NCBI RefSeq assembly: GCF_006440735.1
Contig: NZ_VFUA01000003.1
Location: 95,435-159,434 of the forward strand
Origin: Mesorhizobium sp. B2-7-1
Lineage (GTDB): Bacteria; Pseudomonadota; Alphaproteobacteria; Rhizobiales; Rhizobiaceae
Length of the DNA: 64,000 nucleotides
Reading direction: 5' to 3'
Both the position numbers and the translations under genes were made by a program. Below the pieces are notes generated by a model, which was not told where the DNA came from, did not search any database, and saw only the letters and a program-made list of their open reading frames with translations. The stretch's first letter is position 1. Every line of letters starts with the position of its first letter. This document shows, piece after piece, positions 46,297 through 54,038 of the stretch.

Positions 46297-46593
46297 CTAG
46301 ATTTCCTCGCCGAAACGCGAGGCGACCAGCTGCTCCAGCGCGTCCATGGCCGGCACGGCTTCCGGACCGCTGGCGATGACACGGATCGAATAGCCCGGGC
46401 TCGCCGCCAGCATCATCAGGCCCATGATCGAGGTGCCGCCGACCTTCACGCCGTCCTTCTCGACATGGATGGTGGCGTCGAAGCCGCTGGCGACCTGGAC
46501 GAACTTGGCGGAAGCGCGGGCATGCAGGCCGCGCTGATTGATGATCGGGAATTCCCGCACCACCTCATTCGTCGCCGATGCCGGTGCGTTCAT
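46297..46593 (-). CDS. ptsH: HPr phosphocarrier protein of the regulatory PTS
   Basis: A 98-residue protein with the phosphorylated histidine H24 in NQRGLHARASAKFV and the regulatory serine S55 in GGTSIMGLMML, the target of HprK. It passes phosphate from enzyme I to EIIA proteins, in rhizobia mainly for regulation and not for sugar import. It overlaps the EIIA gene by four bases and is the last gene of chvI-chvG-hprK-manX-ptsH. Confidence 0.95.
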   Translation of the reverse strand: MNAPASATNEVVREFPIINQRGLHARASAKFVQVASGFDATIHVEKDGVKVGGTSIMGLMMLAASPGYSIRVIASGPEAVPAMDALEQLVASRFGEEI

Positions 46594-46991
46594 TTGCTGC
46601 TCAGGAGCTGGCTGGCGACGTTGATGTATTTGCGGCCCGCCGCCTGCGCCTCGTCGAGCGCGGCGGTCATGTTGTCGCCTTTGCGGATCGACGAGAGCTT
46701 GATCAGCATCGGCAGGTTCATGCCGGCGATGACCTCGGTGCGGCCGGATTCCATCACCGAGATGGCGAGGTTGGAGGGCGTGCCGCCGAACATGTCGGTG
46801 AGCACGATGACGCCGGCGCCGGTGTCGACGCGCGCCACGGCGTCGACAATGTCGGCCCGGCGCTGCTCCATGTCGTCGTCTGCGCCGATCGCCACGGTTT
46901 CGAAATTGTCTTGCGGCCCGACGACATGCTCGACTGCATGCCGGAACTCGGTGGCGAGTTGACCGTGCGTCACGAGCACGAGTCCGATCAT
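46590..46991 (-). CDS. PTS EIIA component of the mannose family
   Basis: A 133-residue protein starting MIGLVLVTHGQLATEF, with the phosphoacceptor histidine H9. LTDMFGGTPSNLAIS and GMNLPMLIKL are typical of EIIA-Man (ManX/PtsM). No EIIB, EIIC or EIID gene is present, so it is a regulatory phosphoacceptor downstream of HPr and not part of a sugar permease. It is coupled to ptsH by a four-base overlap; the 164-base gap before it, after hprK, holds no gene that I can see. Confidence 0.94.
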   Translation of the reverse strand: MIGLVLVTHGQLATEFRHAVEHVVGPQDNFETVAIGADDDMEQRRADIVDAVARVDTGAGVIVLTDMFGGTPSNLAISVMESGRTEVIAGMNLPMLIKLSSIRKGDNMTAALDEAQAAGRKYINVASQLLSSK

Positions 46992-47155
46992 TCTCTGGTG
47001 GCTCCCGTCATCGCCGCTTCACAGGCGTATCTTATGTTCGCCAGCCATTCCAGGCGGCGGGAGCGCTATCTTGTCGACGCACGGCCGGTTGACAAGCCCA
47101 AAATTGCGGCAGCTCGGGCCATTTTGACGCATCGCAGCAAAAAACCCGGGCCGGA

Positions 47156-47617
47156 TCACGAAAAAGGCTGGATCGACAATCGCGCCATCAGCATGGGCAG
47201 CGCGGCCGCGACATTCTGCCTGGCGACGTCGATGCGGGGCAGCCGGCATCCGTCGATCGTCTCCGTGGTCTCGTCCTGCAGACGCGCCATGTCGGCCGGT
47301 TCGACAAGCCGCACCACGAGGTCGATCACGGCGGCCGGCTCGAAAGCCAGCGGTCGCGGTCCGATGCCATGCACCTCGGCGAGGCCGGCGATGCTTGCCG
47401 GCGCGCGGCACAGCAGCCGGCCGCCACGCGCGTCCGAAAACAACTGGTCGTCTCCGACCAGCCGGGAAAACGTCCCGCGGGTTCGGCAATGATCGAGGAG
47501 CGCCAGGGCCAGCGTCGTCTTGCCGGCGCCCGACGGCCCGGTGATCAGCACGCCGCGCTCGCCGATCAGGATGGCCGTCCCATGGATGTTGCGGAGCTTA
47601 GCGGCGGCGGCTGGCAT
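47156..47617 (-). CDS. hprK: Short alphaproteobacterial HPr kinase/phosphorylase
   Basis: A 153-residue protein with Walker A GPSGAGKT at residues 27-34, LVGDDQLF and the C-terminal HprK signature region around RIDVARQNVAAAL. It lacks the N-terminal domain of Bacillus-type HprK and keeps only the kinase core, as is normal in alphaproteobacteria. It phosphorylates the regulatory serine of HPr and couples PTS signalling to ChvG/ChvI. It begins 14 bases after chvG ends. Confidence 0.92.
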   Translation of the reverse strand: MPAAAAKLRNIHGTAILIGERGVLITGPSGAGKTTLALALLDHCRTRGTFSRLVGDDQLFSDARGGRLLCRAPASIAGLAEVHGIGPRPLAFEPAAVIDLVVRLVEPADMARLQDETTETIDGCRLPRIDVARQNVAAALPMLMARLSIQPFS

Positions 47618-47631
47618 GGTCGGTTCGGCGA

Positions 47632-49416
47632 TCAGCCTTCCGCGGGCAGCGTCACCACGAAGCGCGCGCCCTTGATCTCGCCGGGCTTGGTGCCGGGAAT
47701 GTTCTCGGCCGTCAGCGTGCCGCCATGCGCCTCGACGATCTGGCGGCTGATCGACAGCCCGAGGCCGGAGTTCTGGCCGAACGCCTCGCCGGCCGGCCGG
47801 TCGGTGTAGAAGCGCTCGAAGATGCGGTCGATCTTCTCGGCCCGGATACCCGGGCCGTTATCGTCGACGGTGATGATGTTGAACTTGCCCGCGCGGGCCA
47901 ATGAGATCGCTATATGGCCATGCTCGTCGGGCACGAAGGAGCGCGCGTTCTCGATCAGGTTGGTGATGACCTGGCCGATCCTGAGGTCATGGCCGGCAAC
48001 GACATAACCCTTGGCGCCGGCCGGCAGCTTGGCGACCTTGAGCTCGATCTCGACCGCCTTCTTGTTGCGCGTCGTCTCGCGCGAGACCGCGACGAGGTCG
48101 GTGACGAACTTCTTCAGGTCGACGGTCGCCGCATCCTCGCGCGCGAGCTCGGCGTCGAGCCGCGATGCGTCGGAGATGTCGGTGATCAGGCGGTCGAGCC
48201 GCCTCACATCGTGCTGGATGATCTCCATCAGACGCGCGCGCGACGTATCGTTTTTCGCCAAGGGCAGCGTCTCGACCGCGCTGCGCAGCGACGTCAGCGG
48301 GTTCTTCAACTCGTGCGAGACGTCCGCCGCGAAGCTCTCGATCGCCTCGATTCTTGCGTACAGCGCATTCGTCATGTCGCGCACGGCAATGGACAAATTG
48401 CCGATCTCGTCCTGCCGGTCGGAGAAATCCGGGATTTCCTCGCGGTTCTTGACGCCGCGCCGCACCCGGACCGCGGCGGCGGAGAGCCGGCGCAGCGGAT
48501 TGGCGATGGTGGACGCCAGAAGCATCGACAGGATCGCGGTGACGAGGGCCGCCACCCCGAATACGCGCAGGATCGCCTTGCGCTCGGCCGCGACGATCTT
48601 GTCGATGTCGCCGCCTTCGGTGGACAGCATCAGCACGCCGAGCACGGCGCGAAAACGCTGGATCGGCACCGCGACGGAGACGATCTGCTCGCCCTGCTCG
48701 CTCACCCGCACGATGGTCGAGGGGCTGCCGGTCAGCGCCTTGACCACTTCCGGAAAGGCCGCGCCATTGCCGCCGGGCTGCTCGTGATAGACCGGCAGGT
48801 CCTTGTTGCGGAAGAAGTCGAAGATGAATTTCTCGACCCGTTCCAAGAGGTCCGGCTGCTCGTCCTCGACCGGCGGCAGATCGTAGCGCAGGATCTGGCC
48901 GCGCGAATAGAGATGCCGCGAATCGAGCAGCAGGTTGGCGTCGCGGTCATAGATGCGGGCGCGTGTGCGCGTCGGCGAGATCAGACGCCTGAGCACCGGC
49001 GCGACGCGTTCCGGATTGATCGGGAAGTCGAGATTGTCGAGCTGGTCCGAACCCGGTCCAAGGCTCTCGCCGGCCTGCAACTCCAGCAGCTTTTCCGGGT
49101 CGATGCTGATCGAATCGGTCTCGACGGTCGCCGAAGCCGCGATCGCGCCGGCGATGATCTCGCCCTGCGTCATCAGGCTTTCGACGCGCGCGTCGATCAG
49201 CCCGTCGCGGAAAGTGTTGAGATAAAGGATGCCGGTGACCAGCACGGCAAGGCCGGCCAGGTTCAGGAACAGGATGCGCCGCGTCAGGCTGGAGAAGATG
49301 TGATGGCCGAGGAACCGGCGCATCGGCACCGTGAATTTCGACACGAAGGCGGGCACGATCCGCGATGGGCGCCTTGCCGCGCCCGCCCGTCTGCCTCGCT
49401 CTACTTCCACTGCCAT
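47632..49416 (-). CDS. chvG: Two-component sensor histidine kinase ChvG/ExoS
   Basis: A 594-residue protein starting MAVEVERGRRAGAARRPSR; the 39-codon upstream extension translates a repeat and is rejected. The first membrane segment is RRILFLNLAGLAVLVTGILYL, and the second is near VFGVAALVTAILSMLLAS. Between them lies a periplasmic sensor of about 250 residues. A HAMP domain follows, then the H-box FAADVSHELKNPLTSLR (His near 368) and the ATPase motifs DDNGPGIR and NSGLGLSIS. ChvG senses acid pH and envelope state and phosphorylates ChvI, controlling exopolysaccharide and symbiosis genes. It is separated from chvI by a repeat. Confidence 0.95.
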   Translation of the reverse strand: MAVEVERGRRAGAARRPSRIVPAFVSKFTVPMRRFLGHHIFSSLTRRILFLNLAGLAVLVTGILYLNTFRDGLIDARVESLMTQGEIIAGAIAASATVETDSISIDPEKLLELQAGESLGPGSDQLDNLDFPINPERVAPVLRRLISPTRTRARIYDRDANLLLDSRHLYSRGQILRYDLPPVEDEQPDLLERVEKFIFDFFRNKDLPVYHEQPGGNGAAFPEVVKALTGSPSTIVRVSEQGEQIVSVAVPIQRFRAVLGVLMLSTEGGDIDKIVAAERKAILRVFGVAALVTAILSMLLASTIANPLRRLSAAAVRVRRGVKNREEIPDFSDRQDEIGNLSIAVRDMTNALYARIEAIESFAADVSHELKNPLTSLRSAVETLPLAKNDTSRARLMEIIQHDVRRLDRLITDISDASRLDAELAREDAATVDLKKFVTDLVAVSRETTRNKKAVEIELKVAKLPAGAKGYVVAGHDLRIGQVITNLIENARSFVPDEHGHIAISLARAGKFNIITVDDNGPGIRAEKIDRIFERFYTDRPAGEAFGQNSGLGLSISRQIVEAHGGTLTAENIPGTKPGEIKGARFVVTLPAEG

Positions 49417-49440
49417 CGAATAGCAGGCCCTGCCTGGTTG

Positions 49441-49576
49441 GTGAGTAGTAGGTAGTGAGTAGGCAGTAGGCAGCAGGGAAAAGAGAAAGGTTGGCTTGCC
49501 GCGGCTATGCACCAGGCCGCTCGCTCCATTCAAACCGGCTACTGACTACTCCCTACTGACTATTCCATACTGCCTG
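49441..49576. repeat. Degenerate GAGTAG/CAGTAG repeat with inverted arms in the chvI-chvG gap
   Basis: The left arm 49441-49477 is a run of near-heptamers (GTGAGTAGTAGGTAGTGAGT then AGGCAGTAGGCAGCAGG). The right arm 49539-49576 is the inverse type (CTACTGACTACTCCCTACTG then ACTATTCCATACTGCCTG). They bracket a unique core of about 60 bases. The element begins directly at the chvI stop codon and reaches to within about 25 bases of chvG. Confidence 0.75.
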
Positions 49577-49577
49577 T

Positions 49578-50279
49578 TCATGCCTCGCGGAACCGGTATC
49601 CGACTCCGTAAAGGGTTTCGATCATCTCGAAATCGTCGTCGACGGCCTTGAACTTCTTGCGCAGCCGCTTGATGTGGCTGTCGATGGTGCGGTCGTCGAC
49701 ATAGACCTGTTCATCATAGGCCGAATCCATCAGCGCATCACGGCTTTTTACCACGCCGGGGCGTTGCGCCAGCGAATGCAGGATGAGGAACTCGGTCACC
49801 GTCAGCGTCACCGGCTCGCCCTTCCAGGTGCAGGTGTGCCGCTCCTGGTCCATCACCAACTGGCCGCGTTCGAGCGAGCGGGCCTGCTGGGTGGGCGCCT
49901 TGGCCGCCGCCTCGCGGGCGCTGGTGCGGCGCAGCACCGCGCGCACGCGCTCGACAAGCAGGCGTTGCGAGAACGGTTTGCGGATGAAGTCGTCGGCGCC
50001 CATCTTGAGGCCGAACAACTCGTCGATCTCGTCGTCCTTAGACGTCAGGAAGATGACCGGCAGGTCCGACTTCTGGCGCATGCGGCGCAACAGCTCCATG
50101 CCGTCCATGCGCGGCATCTTGATGTCGAGGATGGCGAGGTTCGGCGGCCGCGCCGCCAGGCCTTCCAGCGCCGACGCGCCGTCGGTGTAGGTTTCAACCC
50201 GATAGCCCTCGGACTCGAGCGCGATCGACACCGAGGTCAGAATGTTGCGGTCGTCGTCGACAAGCGCGATTGTTGCCAT
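49578..50279 (-). CDS. chvI: Two-component response regulator ChvI
   Basis: A 233-residue OmpR-family regulator starting [20 protein letters not shown]; the 24-codon extension upstream is not conserved. The phosphoacceptor is D52 in [14 protein letters not shown], and the lysine is in [14 protein letters not shown]. The C-terminal winged helix contains [25 protein letters not shown] and [16 protein letters not shown]. It is the partner of ChvG. It is divergent from pckA, which is also the arrangement in other rhizobia. Confidence 0.96.
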   Translation of the reverse strand: MATIALVDDDRNILTSVSIALESEGYRVETYTDGASALEGLAARPPNLAILDIKMPRMDGMELLRRMRQKSDLPVIFLTSKDDEIDELFGLKMGADDFIRKPFSQRLLVERVRAVLRRTSAREAAAKAPTQQARSLERGQLVMDQERHTCTWKGEPVTLTVTEFLILHSLAQRPGVVKSRDALMDSAYDEQVYVDDRTIDSHIKRLRKKFKAVDDDFEMIETLYGVGYRFREA

Positions 50280-50480
50280 TTCAAGCGGCTCCCTCATGAG
50301 CTGTCCCTTCTGTCGTCGAGAAGGGGCTTTTGCAGGACAAATTGGGTACAAAATGTGGCACGGGCCCTGTCCGAAGTCACGGGCGGCCTGCCGCTACACA
50401 CCATCGCACCCATATTGGGATTGGACGACTGAAGCCTGCCAATCCTTTGGGCAACCTCTGTGATTTTTTGCACATATAAA

Positions 50481-50512
50481 CGATTTAAACAACTTTCAAA
50501 TTTTTTAAATCG
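50481..50512. promoter_or_regulatory. Inverted repeat in the chvI-pckA divergent control region
   Basis: CGATTTAAA (50481-50489) and TTTAAATCG (50504-50512) form a perfect nine-base inverted repeat with a 14-base spacer, in the AT-rich part of the 341-base gap 50280-50620. It lies about 110 bases before pckA. The gap otherwise holds no gene. It could be an operator or part of the pckA promoter. Confidence 0.5.
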
Positions 50513-50620
50513 ATTAATGATTTGATATCATTCGGCTTTTCTGGTTCTGAACCTGGCGGCCCCAGCGCGGGCTCCGGGAAACCACCCGTCACATGCGGCC
50601 AAATCCAGAGAGGAAATTTG

Positions 50621-52231
50621 ATGTCGGAAGCCGGCAAACGCAACCCCGACTGCGCCATCGACGCGATCGGCCTGAAGACCGCGGGCATGGTGCGCTATAA
50701 TTTCGGCGCGGCCGAACTCTATGAGGAAGCGATCCGGCGCGGCGAGGCGAGGTTGACCGCGCAGGGCGCGCTGGTTGCCGAGACCGGCCAGCACACCGGG
50801 CGTTCGCCGAAGGACAAATTCGTCGTGCGCGACGACAGCACCGGCCCGCATGTCTGGTGGGATAACAACAAGGCGATCTCGCCAGCGCAGTTCGAGGCGC
50901 TTTATGCGGATTTCCGCGCCCATGCGACCGACAAGGACCTGTACGTCCAGGACCTCGTCGGCGGCGCCGACGCCGAATTGAAGCTGCCGACCCGGGTCAT
51001 CACCGAATTCGCCTGGCATTCGCTGTTCATCCGCAATCTTTTGATTCGCCCCGAAGCCGCCGAGCTCGAGCGTTTCGTGCCGCGGATGACGATTATCGAC
51101 CTGCCCTCCTTCCGCGCCGATCCGGCGCGTCACGGCACCCGCACCGAAACGGTGATCGCGGTCGACCTCACCCGCAAGGTCGTGCTCATCGGCGGCACCT
51201 CCTATGCCGGCGAGATGAAGAAGTCGGTGTTCACCATGCTGAACTACCTGCTGCCGGCAAAGGGCGTCATGCCGATGCACTGCTCTGCCAATGAAGGTCC
51301 TGACGGCGACGCGGCCGTCTTCTTCGGCCTGTCCGGCACCGGCAAGACGACGCTTTCCGCGGATCCGTCGCGCACGCTGATCGGCGACGACGAGCATGGC
51401 TGGGGCCCGCACGGCATCTTCAATTTCGAGGGCGGCTGCTACGCCAAGACGATCAGGCTGTCGGCCGAGGCCGAGCCGGAGATCTTCGCCACCACGCAGC
51501 GCTTCGGCACGGTGCTGGAGAACGTGGTGCTCGACGCCGGCCGGGTTCCGGATTTCAACGATGGCAGCCTCACCGAAAACACGCGCTGCGCCTATCCGCT
51601 GGACTTCATCCCCAACGCCTCGAAGAGCGGCCGCGCCAGCCATCCGAAGAACATCATCATGCTGACCGCCGACGCCTTCGGCGTCATGCCGCCGATCGCC
51701 AGGTTGACGCCGGCGCAGGCGATGTACCACTTCCTGTCGGGCTACACCGCCAAGGTTGCCGGCACGGAAAAGGGCGTCACCGAGCCGGAGGCGACGTTCT
51801 CGACCTGCTTCGGCGCCCCGTTCATGCCGCGCCATCCGTCCGAATACGGCAATCTGCTGCGCGAGCTGATCGCCAGCCATGGCGTCGACTGCTGGCTGGT
51901 CAACACCGGCTGGACCGGCGGCGCCTATGGCACCGGCCGCCGCATGCCGATCAAGGTGACGCGCGCCTTGCTGGGCGCCGCGCTCGACGGCTCGCTGAAG
52001 TCGGCCGAGTTCCGCACCGACGCCAATTTCGGCTTTGAAGTGCCGGTGGCGGTTCCGGGTGTCGAGAGCGCCATCCTCGACCCGCGCTCGACCTGGGCGG
52101 ACAAGGCTGGTTACGACCGCCAGGCCGCGAAGCTGGTCAACATGTTCGCGACCAATTTCGAGAAGTTCGAACGCCACGTCGACGCCACCATCCTCGGCGC
52201 CGCGCCACGGCTGCAGGAAGCGGCTGAATAA
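50621..52231 (+). CDS. pckA: Phosphoenolpyruvate carboxykinase (ATP)
   Basis: A 536-residue enzyme starting [20 protein letters not shown] after AGAGGAAATTTG. It has [16 protein letters not shown], the kinase-1a loop [16 protein letters not shown] and [10 protein letters not shown]. It converts oxaloacetate and ATP to phosphoenolpyruvate, the first step of gluconeogenesis, which rhizobia need to grow on C4-dicarboxylates. The longer frame from 50522 has no conserved extension. It is divergent from chvI and followed by a terminator. Confidence 0.98.
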   Translation: MSEAGKRNPDCAIDAIGLKTAGMVRYNFGAAELYEEAIRRGEARLTAQGALVAETGQHTGRSPKDKFVVRDDSTGPHVWWDNNKAISPAQFEALYADFRAHATDKDLYVQDLVGGADAELKLPTRVITEFAWHSLFIRNLLIRPEAAELERFVPRMTIIDLPSFRADPARHGTRTETVIAVDLTRKVVLIGGTSYAGEMKKSVFTMLNYLLPAKGVMPMHCSANEGPDGDAAVFFGLSGTGKTTLSADPSRTLIGDDEHGWGPHGIFNFEGGCYAKTIRLSAEAEPEIFATTQRFGTVLENVVLDAGRVPDFNDGSLTENTRCAYPLDFIPNASKSGRASHPKNIIMLTADAFGVMPPIARLTPAQAMYHFLSGYTAKVAGTEKGVTEPEATFSTCFGAPFMPRHPSEYGNLLRELIASHGVDCWLVNTGWTGGAYGTGRRMPIKVTRALLGAALDGSLKSAEFRTDANFGFEVPVAVPGVESAILDPRSTWADKAGYDRQAAKLVNMFATNFEKFERHVDATILGAAPRLQEAAE

Positions 52232-52260
52232 TCGCTGCCGCCAGCGTCTTCACCTCCAGG

Positions 52261-52288
52261 GCCCGGCTCATGCCGGGCTTTTCTTTTT
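52261..52288 (+). terminator. Intrinsic terminator after pckA
   Basis: GCCCGGC (52261-52267) pairs with GCCGGGC (52272-52278) around TCAT, followed by TTTTCTTTTT. The next gene starts only 15-27 bases later, so arfB transcription must begin in or pass through it. Confidence 0.85.
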
Positions 52289-52302
52289 GCGGCCGCCGCG
52301 TC

Positions 52303-52752
52303 ATGAGTGCATGCATGGCGAGCGACGACGACATCATCATATCAGGCGAAGCGGTCATTCGTGCGGGCGACCTGCATGAGGATTTCATCCGCTCGTCCGG
52401 CCCGGGCGGTCAGAACGTCAACAAGGTGGCGACCGCAGTGCAGTTGCGCTTCGACGCGGCGAACGCTTCCGGCCTGTCGGAGCGGGTCCGCGCCCGCGCG
52501 ATCAAGCTTGCCGGCCAGCGCGCCACCAAGGACGGCGTCATCGTCATCGAGGCAGGCCGCTTCCGCACCCAGGAGCAGAACCGCGCCGATGCGCGGGCGC
52601 GGCTGACGGCCCTGGTCGCCAAGGCGGCCGAGCCGCCGCCGCCGCCGCGCAAGAAGACCAGGCCGTCCAAGGGTGCCGTGGAGCGGCGCCTGAAGAGCAA
52701 GGCAGGCCGGTCGACGGTGAAAAAGCTGCGCGGCCGCGTCGATAACGATTAA
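52303..52752 (+). CDS. arfB: Alternative ribosome-rescue factor ArfB (peptidyl-tRNA hydrolase YaeJ)
   Basis: A 149-residue protein (from ATG 52303; ATG 52315 would give 145). The catalytic GGQ (residues 35-37) is in RSSGPGGQNVNKVATAVQLR. The basic C-terminal tail rich in K and R (AVERRLKSKAGRSTVKKL) is the part that enters the empty mRNA channel. It releases nascent chains from stalled ribosomes that lack a stop codon. No strong ribosome site is visible at either start, and the preceding terminator lies in the leader, so expression may be low. Confidence 0.93.
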   Translation: MSACMASDDDIIISGEAVIRAGDLHEDFIRSSGPGGQNVNKVATAVQLRFDAANASGLSERVRARAIKLAGQRATKDGVIVIEAGRFRTQEQNRADARARLTALVAKAAEPPPPPRKKTRPSKGAVERRLKSKAGRSTVKKLRGRVDND

Positions 52753-52830
52753 GCACGGTTGAATCGGCTGCTTCCAATTCTGGGTTGCAGATGGCAAGCT
52801 CAGATTGCTGCAACAGCGAGGAGACCAGCC

Positions 52831-53307
52831 ATGGGTATTTTCGATTTCGTCAAAGGCGTCGGCAAGAAGCTCGGCATCGGCGGCGACGACGAGGCATCGC
52901 CAAACGCGGATACGTTGAAGAAGGAGCTCGATTCGCACAAGCTGGGCACGGACGGCGTCCAGGTTGCCATTCAAGGCGACACCGCGGTTTTGAAGGGCAC
53001 GGTCAAGGATCAGTCGGTCTTCGAGAAGGCGGTGATCGCGGTGGGCAACACGCTCGGCGTGTCCAAGGTGCAGGCGGACGAGCTGAAGGTCGCGCCTGAG
53101 GCCGGCACGGCGGCGCCGGCCAAGGAACCGACGCTCTACACCGTCCAGAAGGGCGACAATCTCTGGAAGATCGCCGAAAAATCTTATGGCAAGGGGAAGG
53201 GCGCGAAGAACAACATCATCTTCGAGGCCAACAAGCCGATGCTGACGCATCCCGACAAGATCTATCCCGGCCAGGTGCTGCGCATACCGGATATCGACCA
53301 GGCCTGA
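52831..53307 (+). CDS. BON and LysM domain protein (Kbp/YgaU-like)
   Basis: A 158-residue protein starting MGIFDFVKGVGKKLGIGGDD after GAGGAG. Residues about 25-85 form a BON domain (GVQVAIQGDTAVLKGTVKDQ), and residues about 105-155 form a LysM domain (LYTVQKGDNLWKIAEKSYG, PGQVLRIPDI). The order and length match E. coli Kbp, a cytosolic potassium-binding protein. There is no signal peptide, so peptidoglycan binding in the periplasm is unlikely. A terminator follows. Confidence 0.92.
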   Translation: MGIFDFVKGVGKKLGIGGDDEASPNADTLKKELDSHKLGTDGVQVAIQGDTAVLKGTVKDQSVFEKAVIAVGNTLGVSKVQADELKVAPEAGTAAPAKEPTLYTVQKGDNLWKIAEKSYGKGKGAKNNIIFEANKPMLTHPDKIYPGQVLRIPDIDQA

Positions 53308-53333
53308 CGCCGGCACATCGCAGGGGTTGAGGC

Positions 53334-53365
53334 AAACGGCGGCTTTCGGGTCGCCGTTTTCTTTT
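53334..53365 (+). terminator. Intrinsic terminator after the BON-LysM gene
   Basis: AAACGGCG (53334-53341) pairs with CGCCGTTT (53352-53359), followed by TCTTTTG. It lies 26 bases after the stop. Confidence 0.8.
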
Positions 53366-53420
53366 GCCGGTGGCATGCTTGGGCCAGTCGACTGCATCGA
53401 TAAGCCAACCGGGATCGACC

Positions 53421-54038
53421 ATGCTCGTTTTGCCGAAAGGCGTCCGCCATATGCCGGGCTACCTCGCGCGCCCCGCCCAGGAGGCGCTGGTCGAGGAGAT
53501 CAGGCGCGTCGTGCAGGCGGCGCCCCTCTACGTGCCGGCGATGCCGCGCACCGGCAAGGAGATGAGCGTGCGCATGACCAATTGCGGCGCGCTTGGCTGG
53601 GTGACCGACAAGGATCGCGGCTATCGCTACCAGCCCATGCATCCGGTGACGGGCGAACCCTGGCCGCCTATCCCCGAGGCTTTGCTGCAATTGTGGCGCG
53701 AGGTCTCGGCCTATCCGCATCCGCCCGAGGCATGCCTGGTCAACTTCTATTCGGCGGATGCCAAGATGGGCTTGCATCAGGATCGCGACGAGCAGGATTT
53801 CGCCGCGCCCGTGGTGTCGGTCTCGCTGGGCGACGACTGCCTGTTCCGGGTCGGCCAGAGCACGCGGGAGGGCGGCACGAAGTCATTCAGGCTGAAGAGC
53901 GGCGACGTCGTCGTGCTGGGCGGCGAAGGACGCCTCGCCTTCCACGGCGTCGACCGCATCTATTCCGCGACGTCGGCCCTCTTGAAGAATGGCGGCCGCA
54001 TCAATCTGACGTTGCGGCGGGTGACGGCGCCTGGCTGA
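53421..54038 (+). CDS. alkB: AlkB-family alpha-ketoglutarate-dependent dioxygenase (DNA repair)
   Basis: A 205-residue protein starting MLVLPKGVRHMPGYL; frames further upstream are not conserved. The iron ligands are H119 and D121 in MGLHQDRDE and H175 in LAFHGVDRI. R193 and R199 in GRINLTLRRV bind 2-oxoglutarate, and NFYSADAKMG is the family strand. It oxidatively removes methyl groups from 1-methyladenine and 3-methylcytosine in DNA. Its last 38 bases overlap the 3' end of the convergent membrane glycosyltransferase gene. Confidence 0.94.
   Translation: MLVLPKGVRHMPGYLARPAQEALVEEIRRVVQAAPLYVPAMPRTGKEMSVRMTNCGALGWVTDKDRGYRYQPMHPVTGEPWPPIPEALLQLWREVSAYPHPPEACLVNFYSADAKMGLHQDRDEQDFAAPVVSVSLGDDCLFRVGQSTREGGTKSFRLKSGDVVVLGGEGRLAFHGVDRIYSATSALLKNGGRINLTLRRVTAPG

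Noticed and set aside
49417..49533. N-terminal extension of ChvG
   Set aside because: It would translate the GAGTAG-type repeat (SLLPTAYSLPTTH); the family-like start is at 49416.
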